A stretch of DNA of 64,000 nt from Lactococcus carnosus (lineage in GTDB: Bacteria > Bacillota > Bacilli > Lactobacillales > Streptococcaceae). Made by a program: the position numbers and the translations under genes. Shown here one piece after another: positions 54,572 through 63,809 of the stretch. Location: assembly GCF_006770265.1 (NCBI RefSeq), contig NZ_CP017194.1, positions 372,001-436,000 on the forward strand, read 5' to 3'. The notes under the pieces were generated by a model. The model searched no databases and was not told where the DNA came from. It saw only the letters and a program-made list of their open reading frames with translations. Within the stretch, counting starts at the first letter, position 1, and each line of letters begins with the position of its first letter.

Positions 54572-55435
54572 ATGTCAGAATTAAATAACTTAATTGCAAC
54601 GATGGTGACGGGTAAAATCACAGACGAAAATGAGCAAAATTACTACATCCAAAAAGAGGGGCTCATTTTCAGATTACCAAAGGATGAGTTAAGCTTTAGC
54701 ATCGGTGATGAAGTAACAGGATTTGCATATACAGATAAGTCAGGGAAACAATGTTTGACCTTAACTACGCCAACTGCAACACGTGACACATATGGTTGGG
54801 GGACAGTAACAGATGTTAGAAAAGACTTGGGTGTCTTTATTGATGTTAACATCCCTGAAAAAGATGTCGTTGTATCGATCGACGTGTTGCCAGAGATGAA
54901 AGAATTATGGCCTAAAAAAGGTGATAAGTTATACGTTAAGCTAGATGTTGATAACAAAGACCGGATTTGGGGTGAGATTGCTTATCCTGAAACCTTTATC
55001 GAGATATCAGGCAAGGCTTTTGATAACATGCAAAACCAAAATGTACAAGCCATTGTCTACCGAAATAAACTATCAGGTAGCTTCGTCTATTTGCCAGAGC
55101 ACAACATGCTCGGGTTTATCCATCCAAACGAACGCTTTTTTGAGCCAAGACTTGGACAGGTACTGGATGCGCGTGTCATTGGCTATCGCGAGATTGATAG
55201 AACGTTAAACCTTAGCTTAAAACCACGTGCCTATGAGATGTTGGATGCAGATGCCCAATTAATCGTCACTTATTTGGAGCAACAAGGTGGTCATATGCCA
55301 CTTTATGATAAGTCATCTCCGGATGCGATCATGGCAACATTTGCTATCTCTAAAGGCCAATTTAAAAAGGCACTCGGTGGCCTGATGAAACAAAAGAAAA
55401 TCAAACAAGATGAGACAGGAACGACATTAATATGA
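54572..55435 (+). CDS. cvfB: S1-like RNA-binding protein, CvfB (YitL) family
   Basis: A 287-residue RNA-binding protein with consecutive S1-like OB folds (about residues 5-65, 68-135 and 145-220) and a C-terminal winged helix (about 225-287, ending [20 protein letters not shown]). [27 protein letters not shown] is a typical S1 strand pattern. CvfB affects virulence gene expression in Staphylococcus through RNA binding. An extended -10 (TGGTATAAT near 54493) lies upstream, AAAGAGG precedes ATG, and the stop overlaps msrA by 4 bases. Confidence 0.9.
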   Translation: MSELNNLIATMVTGKITDENEQNYYIQKEGLIFRLPKDELSFSIGDEVTGFAYTDKSGKQCLTLTTPTATRDTYGWGTVTDVRKDLGVFIDVNIPEKDVVVSIDVLPEMKELWPKKGDKLYVKLDVDNKDRIWGEIAYPETFIEISGKAFDNMQNQNVQAIVYRNKLSGSFVYLPEHNMLGFIHPNERFFEPRLGQVLDARVIGYREIDRTLNLSLKPRAYEMLDADAQLIVTYLEQQGGHMPLYDKSSPDAIMATFAISKGQFKKALGGLMKQKKIKQDETGTTLI

Positions 55436-55953
55436 GTCAAGAACGCGCAATTTTTGCAGGCGGCTGCTTCTGGTGCATGGTACAACCCTTTGAGGAGATG
55501 CCAGGTATCCTAAGTGTCATTAGCGGCTATACCGGTGGTACAACAGAAAACCCAACTTACGAGTCCGTATTGTCACATCAGACGGGGCACACAGAAGCTG
55601 TTGAGATTATCTTTGATAACACGCTTGTGAGTTATGCCAGTCTAGTTGAGTTATACTGGACCTTAACAGATCCTACTGATGCTTTTGGTCAGTTTCAAGA
55701 CCGTGGTGATAACTATCGCCCTGTCATTTTTTACGATACCGAAGCACAAAAAGAGATCGCACAAGCAAGTAAGGCAAATCTACAAGCTTCAAAACGGTTT
55801 GACAAAGAGATTGTCGTTGCGATCGAGCCCGGTCAGCCATTTTGGCCGGCAGAAGCCTATCATCAAGGGTTTTATAAAACAAATCCAGCTAGATATGCCA
55901 TGAGTGCCCAGTTAAGACATGATTTCCTCAAAAAACAGTGGGGGAAGGCATGA
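55432..55953 (+). CDS. msrA: Peptide-methionine (S)-S-oxide reductase MsrA
   Basis: Reduces methionine-S-sulfoxide in proteins. The active-site motif GGCFWC lies at residues 10-15, with catalytic Cys 12; VISGYTGG and [20 protein letters not shown] follow. 173 residues is the compact form, with no MsrB fusion, and the usual C-terminal resolving cysteine is not visible (the only cysteines are 12 and 15), so reduction may use Cys 15 or an external thiol. Coupled to cvfB and yozE by ATGA overlaps. Confidence 0.95.
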   Translation: MSQERAIFAGGCFWCMVQPFEEMPGILSVISGYTGGTTENPTYESVLSHQTGHTEAVEIIFDNTLVSYASLVELYWTLTDPTDAFGQFQDRGDNYRPVIFYDTEAQKEIAQASKANLQASKRFDKEIVVAIEPGQPFWPAEAYHQGFYKTNPARYAMSAQLRHDFLKKQWGKA

Positions 55954-56159
55954 GTTTTTACACGTTTTTGATGAAACATCGTGCCTATAAAGAAGTTGAT
56001 GACGTCACTAAACTTGCTAATCTAGTCTATGAAGATTCGACCTTTCCAAAGCAAGCATCTGATTTTGATGTCATATCAAGCTATTTAGAAACACATGCTA
56101 ATTTTGCCTTTAACCTATCGGTATTTGATGAGATTTGGGAACTCTACTTAGCAAACTAG
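55950..56159 (+). CDS. YozE-family SAM-like protein
   Basis: A 69-residue helical protein of the YozE (UPF0346) family: [32 protein letters not shown], then [14 protein letters not shown] and [10 protein letters not shown]. The function is unknown. ATG 55950 overlaps the msrA stop (ATGA) and has GGGGAAGG upstream; a frame start four codons earlier is possible. It is the last gene of cvfB-msrA-yozE, the same pairing as in streptococci. Confidence 0.87.
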   Translation: MSFYTFLMKHRAYKEVDDVTKLANLVYEDSTFPKQASDFDVISSYLETHANFAFNLSVFDEIWELYLAN

Positions 56160-56218
56160 GATGTAGTGGTGGGGGATCATCTGGTATTTTTTAGTTGTAC
56201 CGAAGAAGGGATTTTTAG

Positions 56219-57079
56219 ATGGTAGAGGTTTATGTCGTTAGTGCGTTTAGTAAAGCAAATGCTGGTGGAAACAAGGCTGGTATCGTACTTGATAGACCGG
56301 ACTTAGAGAAATCACAAAAAATAGCGATTGCCAAAACGTTAGGCTATTCTGAAACTGCCTTTGTAACCCAATCAAAACAGGCCGATTTTTGTTTGGAATA
56401 TTTTACGCCAACTGAGGAAGTACCACTGTGTGGACATGCGACCATTGCCACATTTTCACTCTTAAATTCATTGGGGAAATTAGATAAAAGTGAGTACACG
56501 ATAGCCACTAAGTCTGGTGTTTTAAAGATACAGATTTCGCCTGATGGCCTCATTTTTATGACGCAAAATCCGCCTAAATTCTATGAACACTTACAACCGA
56601 AATTATTTGCAGGATGCTTTGACACTGCCTATATAAATGAGATACTACCGATTGAAGTTGTCTCTACAGGCTTGAAAGATATTATGCTACCAATAAAGAC
56701 TAATCAAGACTTAATGCAATTGGTACCTAATTTCCAAGCAATAGCCGATCTCAGCAAAAAACAAGCTGTAGTTGGCTTACATGCATTTACACTTGATACA
56801 CAGGGAAATAGTGACGACAGTGTTATCAATTGTAGGAATTTTGCACCCCTATATGATATTGATGAGGAATCAGCAACGGGCACTTCGAATTGTGCATTAG
56901 CCTGTTACCTTTTCAAACATGTCGAGCAAAGAGACCAATACGTTTTTGAGCAAGGACACTGTCTTGGTAGCCTATCTCGTATTATTGTTAATTTGTCAAG
57001 TCAAGATGATACCATCACTTCTGTAAGTGTTGGTGGAGAAGGCTATTTTATTGAGAAAAAATCGTTATTAATTGACTAA
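56219..57079 (+). CDS. PhzF-family isomerase-like protein
   Basis: A 286-residue protein of the diaminopimelate-epimerase-like PhzF fold. The conserved GYSETAFV has the catalytic-type Glu near residue 45; LCGHATIATF and ESATGTSNCALACYL are the paired signature motifs of the two halves. Substrate unknown; such proteins act on small metabolites. AAGGG precedes ATG. A terminator follows at 57286, separating it from the type VII locus. Confidence 0.87.
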   Translation: MVEVYVVSAFSKANAGGNKAGIVLDRPDLEKSQKIAIAKTLGYSETAFVTQSKQADFCLEYFTPTEEVPLCGHATIATFSLLNSLGKLDKSEYTIATKSGVLKIQISPDGLIFMTQNPPKFYEHLQPKLFAGCFDTAYINEILPIEVVSTGLKDIMLPIKTNQDLMQLVPNFQAIADLSKKQAVVGLHAFTLDTQGNSDDSVINCRNFAPLYDIDEESATGTSNCALACYLFKHVEQRDQYVFEQGHCLGSLSRIIVNLSSQDDTITSVSVGGEGYFIEKKSLLID

Positions 57080-57285
57080 TCTCAATAATGAACATGCAAC
57101 AAAAGGCAGACAAACTTGATAACAGACGACATTTGATCAGCATGAGTTGGTAAATGAAAGAGTGAACGTTATACTAATCCGGTATGCCAGAAAATGCATA
57201 AGATTTTGATTGAGGTGCTATTTCAAACGATGTACTACATAGGATAAACACGTCTTGATATGGACACCAAAATATAAAATTTATA

Positions 57286-57314
57286 GACCAAGTAGGGTAT
57301 GCTTGGTTTTTTTG
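57286..57314 (+). terminator. Terminator upstream of the type VII locus
   Basis: ACCAAG (57287-57292) and CTTGGT pair around TAGGGTATG, followed by seven T residues. Confidence 0.7.
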
Positions 57315-57373
57315 TTGTCCTAAAATGATGTTTGTGTCTGCAAAAAAATAACGACTAAAGTTAATTAAATTGA

Positions 57374-57430
57374 TTGACAACTTACTTTTATTTTGTTAAA
57401 CTATCAGTATATATTAGAAAGCGTTTTCTA
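57374..57430 (+). promoter_or_regulatory. esxA promoter with downstream cre-like site
   Basis: -35 TTGACA (57374-57379) and -10 TAAACT (57397-57402) are 17 bases apart. TAGAAAGCGTTTTCT (57415-57429) matches the cre consensus at 14 of 15 positions and extends to a near-palindrome ending at 57430. It lies about 7-21 bases beyond the predicted transcript start, a typical repressing position. Confidence 0.75.
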
Positions 57431-57454
57431 AAAATGGAAGCTAAGGTGATAATC

Positions 57455-57745
57455 ATGGCACAAATTAGTGTAACCCCAGAAGAACTAAAAGAACAAGCAC
57501 AAGTCTATGTACGTTCAAAAGAAGAGATTGAGCTAGCGATTCAAAATGTGAACCGGATGAATGATACGATAGCCCAAGAATGGAAAGGTGCAGCGTTTGA
57601 AGCCTACCTTGAACAATACAACCAACTGTACGTAAACGTTCAAAAATTTGAGGATTTACTTGCGGATATTAATCAGCAGTTGATGAGATATGCTGATACG
57701 ATTGCTGAACGTGATGCACAAGATGCGCAAAGTTTTGGCTTTTAA
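57455..57745 (+). CDS. esxA: WXG100 protein EsxA
   Basis: Secreted small helical-hairpin protein and partner of the type VII machinery. The 96 residues have the WxG turn as WKG at positions 43-45 between two amphipathic helices, and the typical length near 100. ATG 57455 follows AAGGTGAT; a longer in-frame start overlaps the promoter and is rejected. It heads the cluster esxA-essA-esaB-essB-essC, and a short terminator-like hairpin after its stop should make it the most abundant product. Confidence 0.92.
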   Translation: MAQISVTPEELKEQAQVYVRSKEEIELAIQNVNRMNDTIAQEWKGAAFEAYLEQYNQLYVNVQKFEDLLADINQQLMRYADTIAERDAQDAQSFGF

Positions 57746-58256
57746 AAGTGAGCGCCTTTTGAGGTGCTTTTTTTCATGGAAAAGTCTTGTCCTTATTCTA
57801 GGCATGATTGGGCTATTTGGGTCACTTACAGTCCAGGCTGACAGTGATGGTAGTCTGAAAATAAAGTCAGATATGCTCACGCAAAACCCAATTCAATTAG
57901 GGGGAGTGGGAGATTTTCCGATACGTGGCAAACTCTTCTCGTCAGAAGTGAGTAGGTTGTTGGATCAAAAAGGCTTCAAGCACAATGAGTGGATAAACCA
58001 AGCAAAAGGAATAGATTTTTCCACAACTGTTAAAGCTATATCGGATAATAAACAAGTCAAGCAATTGCTTTTTGCCAGCTATCAGCCTAGGGTGATTACA
58101 ACAAATACTCAAGAAAATAACAAACAGTCAAATGAGCTACTGTTGTTAAGTTTTTTTGGTCTGCTATTGCTTAGTGTGCTAGGTGCTTTGCTTGGTAGAG
58201 GGTATGGGATACATAAGCTGAGGAAACAAAGAAGGAGCCGACTAAAGCATGATTGA
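57723..58256 (+). CDS. essA: Type VII secretion protein EssA
   Basis: A membrane component of the type VIIb machine. It has an N-terminal signal-like segment (SWKSLVLILGMIGLFGSLTVQA), an extracytoplasmic part of about 100 residues, and a C-terminal span (ELLLLSFFGLLLLSVLGALL) followed by a basic tail (KLRKQRRSRLK): the layout of EssA. The start is uncertain: ATG 57723 overlaps esxA, while TTG 57759 gives a cleaner signal peptide but lies inside the esxA terminator hairpin. Overlaps esaB by 8 bases. No esaA gene lies between it and esxA. Confidence 0.8.
   Translation: MRKVLAFKSERLLRCFFSWKSLVLILGMIGLFGSLTVQADSDGSLKIKSDMLTQNPIQLGGVGDFPIRGKLFSSEVSRLLDQKGFKHNEWINQAKGIDFSTTVKAISDNKQVKQLLFASYQPRVITTNTQENNKQSNELLLLSFFGLLLLSVLGALLGRGYGIHKLRKQRRSRLKHD
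57751..57774 (+). terminator. Attenuating terminator after esxA
   Basis: AGCGCC (57751-57756) and GGTGCT (57763-57768) pair with one wobble around TTTTGA, followed by six T residues. A stem this short probably allows readthrough into essA. Confidence 0.65.
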
Positions 58257-58503
58257 ATTGACCCTGCTATATAAGCAACAGGCTTTAGATATATTCGTGC
58301 CGAGAAAACTAAGCTTTAATCGGTTAAGTCGCCTATTAAAAGAGACCTTTGCTGAGAATGGGGAGCTATTACCAGATAATTATCTCTTGAAATTTGTTGA
58401 TAAGACAGTTATCATGGCTGAATCCGATTGTTTTGGTGATTTTGGTGTGTCAAATGTTGATAGACTAGAAATTTTGGTAGGAGAAGTAAGTGAAGTTATT
58501 TAA
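58249..58503 (+). CDS. esaB: Ubiquitin-like type VII protein EsaB (YukD)
   Basis: A small cytosolic protein of 84 residues with the beta-grasp order of YukD/EsaB: IELTLLYKQQALDIFVPRKLSFNRLSRLLKETF, then DNYLLKFVDKTVIM, and SNVDRLEIL at the end. It lacks a diglycine tail, as usual, and probably regulates or stabilises the machine. It overlaps essA by 8 bases and essB by 14, so translation is coupled. Confidence 0.87.
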   Translation: MIELTLLYKQQALDIFVPRKLSFNRLSRLLKETFAENGELLPDNYLLKFVDKTVIMAESDCFGDFGVSNVDRLEILVGEVSEVI

Positions 58504-59605
58504 TGGGAAAGCGTATCTTGAGTGTGCCAAATCCGACGACAAGGTGCAAATTATAGTTGATAAAACGCAGTATCATAAAGGAGCGATTGCAACGATTCAA
58601 AGTTATTGTCAAGTTGAACAGATTGCTGATGATCTCACGATAAGCTATACCTTGCCTCAAGGTGCTATCCCCTTTGATCAGGTAGCCAATCAGGCTAGAA
58701 CAAAACTAGAAAAATTGCGCTTAGCTAATGAACTGAGTCAGCTAATTGGGTTGACAAATGACTATCAGATCCCCTATTTGCACCCTGGAAATATGTACAT
58801 GGTAGGTGAACAGCTAGTTGTCATCCACTCAGGTTTAGCAGGGATTTTGACGCCGGATCATCAAGAAGCAGCACTGTTTTTGGACAATCTCAAATCATTG
58901 GTATTATCCTTATTTATGCCAAAATTATCTTATGAAAAGATTTTAGCTGGTCTTTCTGCTTTTGATGAGAAATTTGCAAAGCGAGTCGTTGAGGCTGATA
59001 GCACAGAGGATCTTTTTGCTTTCCGTCGTCAAGAGATGGCACGAACAGAAGCTAAACTCAAAGCAATGAAGCGACTTGTTTCTAAACGCATCTATCAAGT
59101 TTATCGTGTTATTAGTGTACTTGCGATTATGATCGCACTTATATCGTGTATTTCTTGGTATCGTGCGTCTACATCAGATAAGCAAAAAAGGGACATTATC
59201 GAAGCACAAACGAGTTTCATCATCAATAACTATGCCAAAGCACAAACAGACTTGGAAAAGTATGAACCAAAGGCCTTGAATAAGTCGGTTAAATATATCC
59301 TTGCGGTATCCAGCATCAATTTAGCTGATTTAACTGCTGCACAAAAACAGGTCGTTTTAAACAACGTATCGATTAAATCTGATGACAATACATTGAACTA
59401 TTGGCTCTATATGGGACGTGGGGAGTTTGAGAAAGCGCTCAATTTAGCACAGAACCTTGGCGACGAGCAGTTGACGCTTCTTGCTTATACGGACTTGTAT
59501 CAGGCAACGAAACTCAACGATAAGATGGCTGGTGCTAAGAAACAAAAACGGTTGGCAGATTACAGTAAACAGATAGATGAACTGACGAAAAAATTAGGAA
59601 AGTAG
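58490..59605 (+). CDS. essB: Type VII secretion protein EssB (YukC)
   Basis: A bitopic membrane protein of 371 residues. The cytosolic pseudokinase-like part (residues about 40-200, with the typical YLHPGNMYM region in place of a kinase loop) is followed by one span (about 205-227) and an extracytoplasmic helical repeat region. It is shorter than S. aureus EssB (about 440), mainly at the C-terminus. GTG 58490 has AGGAGA upstream. It connects EssC with the rest of the membrane complex. Confidence 0.88.
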   Translation: MKLFNGKAYLECAKSDDKVQIIVDKTQYHKGAIATIQSYCQVEQIADDLTISYTLPQGAIPFDQVANQARTKLEKLRLANELSQLIGLTNDYQIPYLHPGNMYMVGEQLVVIHSGLAGILTPDHQEAALFLDNLKSLVLSLFMPKLSYEKILAGLSAFDEKFAKRVVEADSTEDLFAFRRQEMARTEAKLKAMKRLVSKRIYQVYRVISVLAIMIALISCISWYRASTSDKQKRDIIEAQTSFIINNYAKAQTDLEKYEPKALNKSVKYILAVSSINLADLTAAQKQVVLNNVSIKSDDNTLNYWLYMGRGEFEKALNLAQNLGDEQLTLLAYTDLYQATKLNDKMAGAKKQKRLADYSKQIDELTKKLGK

Positions 59606-59609
59606 TAAC

Positions 59610-62600
59610 ATGGGCATTTTTGAAGCAAATGAGATAGAGACAGGGGACCGATTTTTGATAGATAATCGCTTAAATCCGAGTGATTTGATTTTTGTCGTCT
59701 ATTCATTAGGAGATCGGTTAAAGAAAATTAGTTTAACGCAGACGTCACCTTCTGCTAAGTGTTTAGGGTCACTATTTGGTGTTGTGAATAACAAATTACA
59801 TATTGACGGGTGGTCAACTGAGCTAGGCTGTCAGGAGATAAAGGGGACGCGTTTTTTAATCCTGTCAAGAGACAACGCCCGGACTTACTTTTTTATTTTC
59901 AATGCCTCTAAAAAACTGGTGATCAGTTCAGATGAGTTTGCGGGTATAAAATCACCAGGTAAGACACGACTTATCTTAGATCAAGATCGATTGATTGTTG
60001 ATATAAAAGAAGCAGATGTCTATTATAATGATCAAAAAATCGTTGGACACCATGTTTTCTCGATTTTAGAAGGGGCAAGTTTTTTAACACCCCATTATCT
60101 ACTTGAAAAACGCCCAAGCCAATGGAAAATAACGGTTTTTTCAGATGACTTTACCTTTGAGCCAAATCATGTTTTACTACAAAAAAGAAAAAGTGAGTTT
60201 CCAAAAGACTTCCCAGACTATCGGCGAAGTCCCAGACTGAATCTAGAAGTCCCAACAGATAAATTCAAGTTACAAGGGTCAAGCAAACATCAAGAAAAGA
60301 AAGGGAATAGCCTTTTAAAGATGATCATGCCACCGCTTATGATGATTGGGATGACAGGGGTTACAACACTCTTAAGTGGTCGAGATGCTTTGATGATGTT
60401 GGGCATGGGTGGTGCGAGTTTACTTACGACGACATTTACTGTATCTCAATTTTTTACTGAGAAGAAAGCAAATAAGCTAAGCGCTATTGAGGAAAAAGAA
60501 AATGATTTGCACTACCTCGTTACGGCTGTCGGGGAAATCACAAGACGTTACAAGCGGGAGAAGGAAGTGCTTGCCTTTCAGCTACCAAGTCCTGAAAAAT
60601 TAGTCGACATGACTGCAGTCTATGATTCACGAATTTATGAACGGCAAGTTCATAACAAGGATTTTCTAACCGTATCACTCGGTACATGTGATACACCGTC
60701 AAGTTTAACGATCGAAACAGATGTCAATGATAAGGATTTAAGTCATGAGGCGAAACATCTTAAAACCTTAGCCAAACAATTTTCGACACAAAGACAGGTC
60801 CCTACAGCAATCAGTTTGCTAGATCAGACACTCGGACTCGTTGGCGCACAAGACGTACTTGCGACAAGTCTTGAAAACTTACTTTTTCAAACTGCATTTT
60901 TCCATTCTTACCGAGATGTGAACTTTATTAGTTTGTTGTCTCGAAAAGCATACCAAGAGACTTGGCAAAATTGGCGATTATTACCCCATTTTAAACTACA
61001 AGAATTGAACATGCGGGGCTTGATCTACAATGAGAAACTGAGAGATGCCTTAGGCCAGTATGAGCTGATGTATGACCCAACTGAGGAAGTCGTGCAGGGC
61101 AAGGATACAAGTGGCTTGCCAAGTCAGCTTGATGCAGTGATTGGTGCCATAGGGAGCTGTTTTAAAGCGCGAGCTTACCTCATGCCAGATAGACCTTGGT
61201 TAGCCAATTTGTCTGAAAAAATAGTGACACCTATCGTTCAAATAACGCAAAATAGTCAAAGTCCAATGCTTACGATCCCACTTGGCTTTCTTGACATACC
61301 AGCTAAACAAGCACAAGAAGTCTATTTGTTTGATTTAGTAAAACAAGGACATACAGTCATTTTCGCAAGTCCAGGTTATGGTAAAAGTACAGTACTGCAA
61401 ACGCTAGTCATGAATCTGGCACGACAAAATACACCTGAAGAAGTTCAGTTTAATCTACTTGACTTTGGAACAAATGGCCTATTGCCACTCAAAGATCTAC
61501 CGCATGTGGCGGATCTCGTGACATTAGAGGAAGATGAAAAACTGCAGAAAATGTTGGCGAAATTAGCATCTGAGCTTGCAAAGCGTAAAAAGCTTTTTAA
61601 AGAGATAGGGGTTGCAAGTCTTACCCAATATGAAACAAAAACGACACACACATTACCAGTCATACTGACGATTTTAGATAGCTATGATAGTTTAGATCAA
61701 AATGATCCTCGTAAAGATAAAATTGATACACGTTTAATTCAACTTTTACGTGATGGTGCAGGATTAGGGGTTTATCTTATCCTAACAGCAGGTCGAGTTG
61801 GTGCAGTTAGGCCGAATATGATGAGCAATATTTCCACTAAGTTCTTGCTTTATCTGAATGATGAAAACGATGTTGCAACAATTATGGGGCGCGATAAATT
61901 AGGTCAGACTGATCTATTTGGTCGTGGTCAAGTTATGCGTGAGCTACCTACCGCTATCCAGTTTTATCTGCCAGTCGCTGGCAAAAATGATTCTGACCTA
62001 CTCGCTAATCTCGAACAGGAAGTGTTGCGACTTGATCAAGCGTGGACAGGTAAGCGACCTGAAAAAATTCCGATGGTGCCGGCGGAGTTGACAGTTGAGG
62101 GGTTTGATAAATTATCAGAAGTCATTCAGTGGCAAAATGAACAAAAACTGCCATTAGGCATGTCCTATGAAACAACTGATAGTCTGGGCTTTATCCCAGG
62201 TCGGCAGCCATATTTTCTATTTGCACCGATGGATGACGATCAAAATAGTCTGTTTCAACAACTTTTACTGAGACAAATTTCAAAAGTGCAAACAGAGGTA
62301 TTGCTAATAGACTTTAACGAAAGTTTTGAAGAGACTATAGATCAGACTACTCTATCTCAGAATGTTACAGTCATTACAGATAAAAATGAAGCCAGAGAAA
62401 TCATAAAAGGGATGGTAGGTTATGGACAGTTACTTAAAAGGCATGAGGTAGGGGAAAGTGTTATTCTAGTCATTTCGAATATACAAGATTTCATCAAAAA
62501 GACGGCTATTTCAGCGAGTGATTTTATGGTTTTACTTAAAAATACGTATAAAGCTGGCTTAGATATAATAATCTTCGGCCCACATGAGTATATCTCTAAA

Positions 62601-62819
62601 AGTTTTGATGATGTGCCAAAAGCCATTAGACAGTTAAAATTTAGTGGATTGATTGGGTCAAGAATTTATGATAGTGCATTGATCAAATGCTCAGGATTAT
62701 CAAGTGAGCCTGAGCTTGATAATCAAGCATGCTATTTTGTTTTAAGAGGTGGTTCAGCCTATGATAAAATCAAGCTACCAAAATTAGAAGAAGGTTTTTT
62801 TGATTTTGTTTTTATATAG
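59610..62819 (+). CDS. essC: Type VII secretion ATPase EssC, short form lacking the D1 domain
   Basis: Motor of the type VIIb system, here 1069 residues instead of about 1400-1500. In order: two FHA-like domains (1-200), two spans (about 235-285), and the start of the cytosolic D0 part through LPHFKLQELNMRGLIYNEK. At residue 478-482 the sequence jumps to LGQYELMYD, which in full-length EssC lies after D1. The rest is D2 with intact Walker A SPGYGKST (587-594) and LLDFGTNGLLPLKDLPHV, then D3 (about 830-1069) without clear P-loop. The reading frame is seamless, with no stop or frameshift at the junction. Activity is uncertain. Confidence 0.87.
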   Translation: MGIFEANEIETGDRFLIDNRLNPSDLIFVVYSLGDRLKKISLTQTSPSAKCLGSLFGVVNNKLHIDGWSTELGCQEIKGTRFLILSRDNARTYFFIFNASKKLVISSDEFAGIKSPGKTRLILDQDRLIVDIKEADVYYNDQKIVGHHVFSILEGASFLTPHYLLEKRPSQWKITVFSDDFTFEPNHVLLQKRKSEFPKDFPDYRRSPRLNLEVPTDKFKLQGSSKHQEKKGNSLLKMIMPPLMMIGMTGVTTLLSGRDALMMLGMGGASLLTTTFTVSQFFTEKKANKLSAIEEKENDLHYLVTAVGEITRRYKREKEVLAFQLPSPEKLVDMTAVYDSRIYERQVHNKDFLTVSLGTCDTPSSLTIETDVNDKDLSHEAKHLKTLAKQFSTQRQVPTAISLLDQTLGLVGAQDVLATSLENLLFQTAFFHSYRDVNFISLLSRKAYQETWQNWRLLPHFKLQELNMRGLIYNEKLRDALGQYELMYDPTEEVVQGKDTSGLPSQLDAVIGAIGSCFKARAYLMPDRPWLANLSEKIVTPIVQITQNSQSPMLTIPLGFLDIPAKQAQEVYLFDLVKQGHTVIFASPGYGKSTVLQTLVMNLARQNTPEEVQFNLLDFGTNGLLPLKDLPHVADLVTLEEDEKLQKMLAKLASELAKRKKLFKEIGVASLTQYETKTTHTLPVILTILDSYDSLDQNDPRKDKIDTRLIQLLRDGAGLGVYLILTAGRVGAVRPNMMSNISTKFLLYLNDENDVATIMGRDKLGQTDLFGRGQVMRELPTAIQFYLPVAGKNDSDLLANLEQEVLRLDQAWTGKRPEKIPMVPAELTVEGFDKLSEVIQWQNEQKLPLGMSYETTDSLGFIPGRQPYFLFAPMDDDQNSLFQQLLLRQISKVQTEVLLIDFNESFEETIDQTTLSQNVTVITDKNEAREIIKGMVGYGQLLKRHEVGESVILVISNIQDFIKKTAISASDFMVLLKNTYKAGLDIIIFGPHEYISKSFDDVPKAIRQLKFSGLIGSRIYDSALIKCSGLSSEPELDNQACYFVLRGGSAYDKIKLPKLEEGFFDFVFI

Positions 62820-63438
62820 TGAGCACCCCTCATTGCTATCTAGTGTATATGCGGGCTTATTCTCCATGGCAATAGGTATTCTGTTTACTTTTTATCTGCC
62901 AAAAATTGTGAATAGATATAGGGAAGATAATTTTACACTGTGTATTGCGATTTCAGTTATAGGATTAGTTTATATGCTTGTGGAGGTTATAGTAACAGCC
63001 GAGATAATAGCAACTTTTTGGGAAAGTGCTTTTGAGTTAAAATCAACTTTAATCTATTCTATTGGTGCAATCCTATTTTTATTTGGTACTTGGTATATGC
63101 ATGCGAAAGGGTACCAACGTGTGAAAAAAGATGTACTGAACTCTAAAGAAGTAGAAAATGAGACGGATTTACTCTCTATTCCACCATTTGGTGGCATTAT
63201 ATCTGTTTATGTAGCCTATACTGTGATTCTATTTGTGTTGATTAGTGTAGTTGGTACAACTAGAGATAATTGGAAAGGTGGAAATACGCCGTTCCCTATG
63301 CTTAATGTGGTAATTTGGTTAGTGGGTCCTATTCTTTTAGGCTGGTATCTAGCGAGAACACTTCCTCATAAGTATTACTCAGCTAAACTTCAAAAAATAA
63401 TTGCGGCACATAACGAAAGACAGAGGTCAAATAAATGA
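62800..63438 (+). CDS. Unrecognised four-span membrane protein in the type VII locus
   Basis: A 212-residue protein with four hydrophobic segments (about 13-33, 48-70, 82-100 and 138-155, with a last one near 175-195). No family is recognised. TTG 62800 starts within the last codons of essC, with GAAGAAGG upstream; TTG 62806 is an alternative. It overlaps the DUF4176 gene by 4 bases, so it is in the secretion operon and may be an accessory or immunity-type membrane protein. Confidence 0.7.
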   Translation: MILFLYSEHPSLLSSVYAGLFSMAIGILFTFYLPKIVNRYREDNFTLCIAISVIGLVYMLVEVIVTAEIIATFWESAFELKSTLIYSIGAILFLFGTWYMHAKGYQRVKKDVLNSKEVENETDLLSIPPFGGIISVYVAYTVILFVLISVVGTTRDNWKGGNTPFPMLNVVIWLVGPILLGWYLARTLPHKYYSAKLQKIIAAHNERQRSNK

Positions 63439-63809
63439 CAAAACAAACTAACTTTCTTCCTTTGGGAAGTATCATTGTTCTAAAACAAACTACACAAAAA
63501 CTAATAATTATTGCACGTGGGATGTTGGTGGAGGAAAATTATTATGATTATGGTGCTTTCCTCTATCCACAAGGGTTAATTGAAGACTCTTTGGTGTATT
63601 TTAATGAGGACCAAATTTCAAAAGTCATGTTTCATGGATTTACTGATGATGATGACACGCTTTTTATAAGCTATATTGATGCCGCAATCGAGCGACGTAA
63701 CTCTGAAATTGAAGCGAAAAAGGATGATGATGGCGGTGTTAAACAAGCTACAGTGCTAGAAGCAGTTGAAGAAGATCTTTTTGCCTCAATTCGTGATTTG
63801 TCAGATTAG
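63435..63809 (+). CDS. DUF4176-like protein of the type VII locus
   Basis: A 124-residue acidic cytosolic protein: FLPLGSIIVLKQTTQKLIIIARG at the start, DYGAFLYPQGLI and the later YFNEDQISKVMFHGFTDDDD match the DUF4176 pattern found in type VII loci of Bacillota. The last 30 residues are charged and probably flexible. It overlaps the preceding membrane protein (ATGA) and is thought to accompany substrates or toxins; the function is not known. Confidence 0.75.
   Translation: MTKQTNFLPLGSIIVLKQTTQKLIIIARGMLVEENYYDYGAFLYPQGLIEDSLVYFNEDQISKVMFHGFTDDDDTLFISYIDAAIERRNSEIEAKKDDDGGVKQATVLEAVEEDLFASIRDLSD

Larger units (their letters stand above)
57080..57454. other. Intergenic region phzF / esxA
   Basis: About 375 bases without a gene. 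The only clear elements are a terminator near 57287 and the esxA promoter with cre-like site from 57374. Confidence 0.6.

Noticed and set aside
57174-57380. 68-codon minus-strand frame between phzF and esxA
   Set aside because: It spans a terminator and the esxA -35, with no ribosome binding site.
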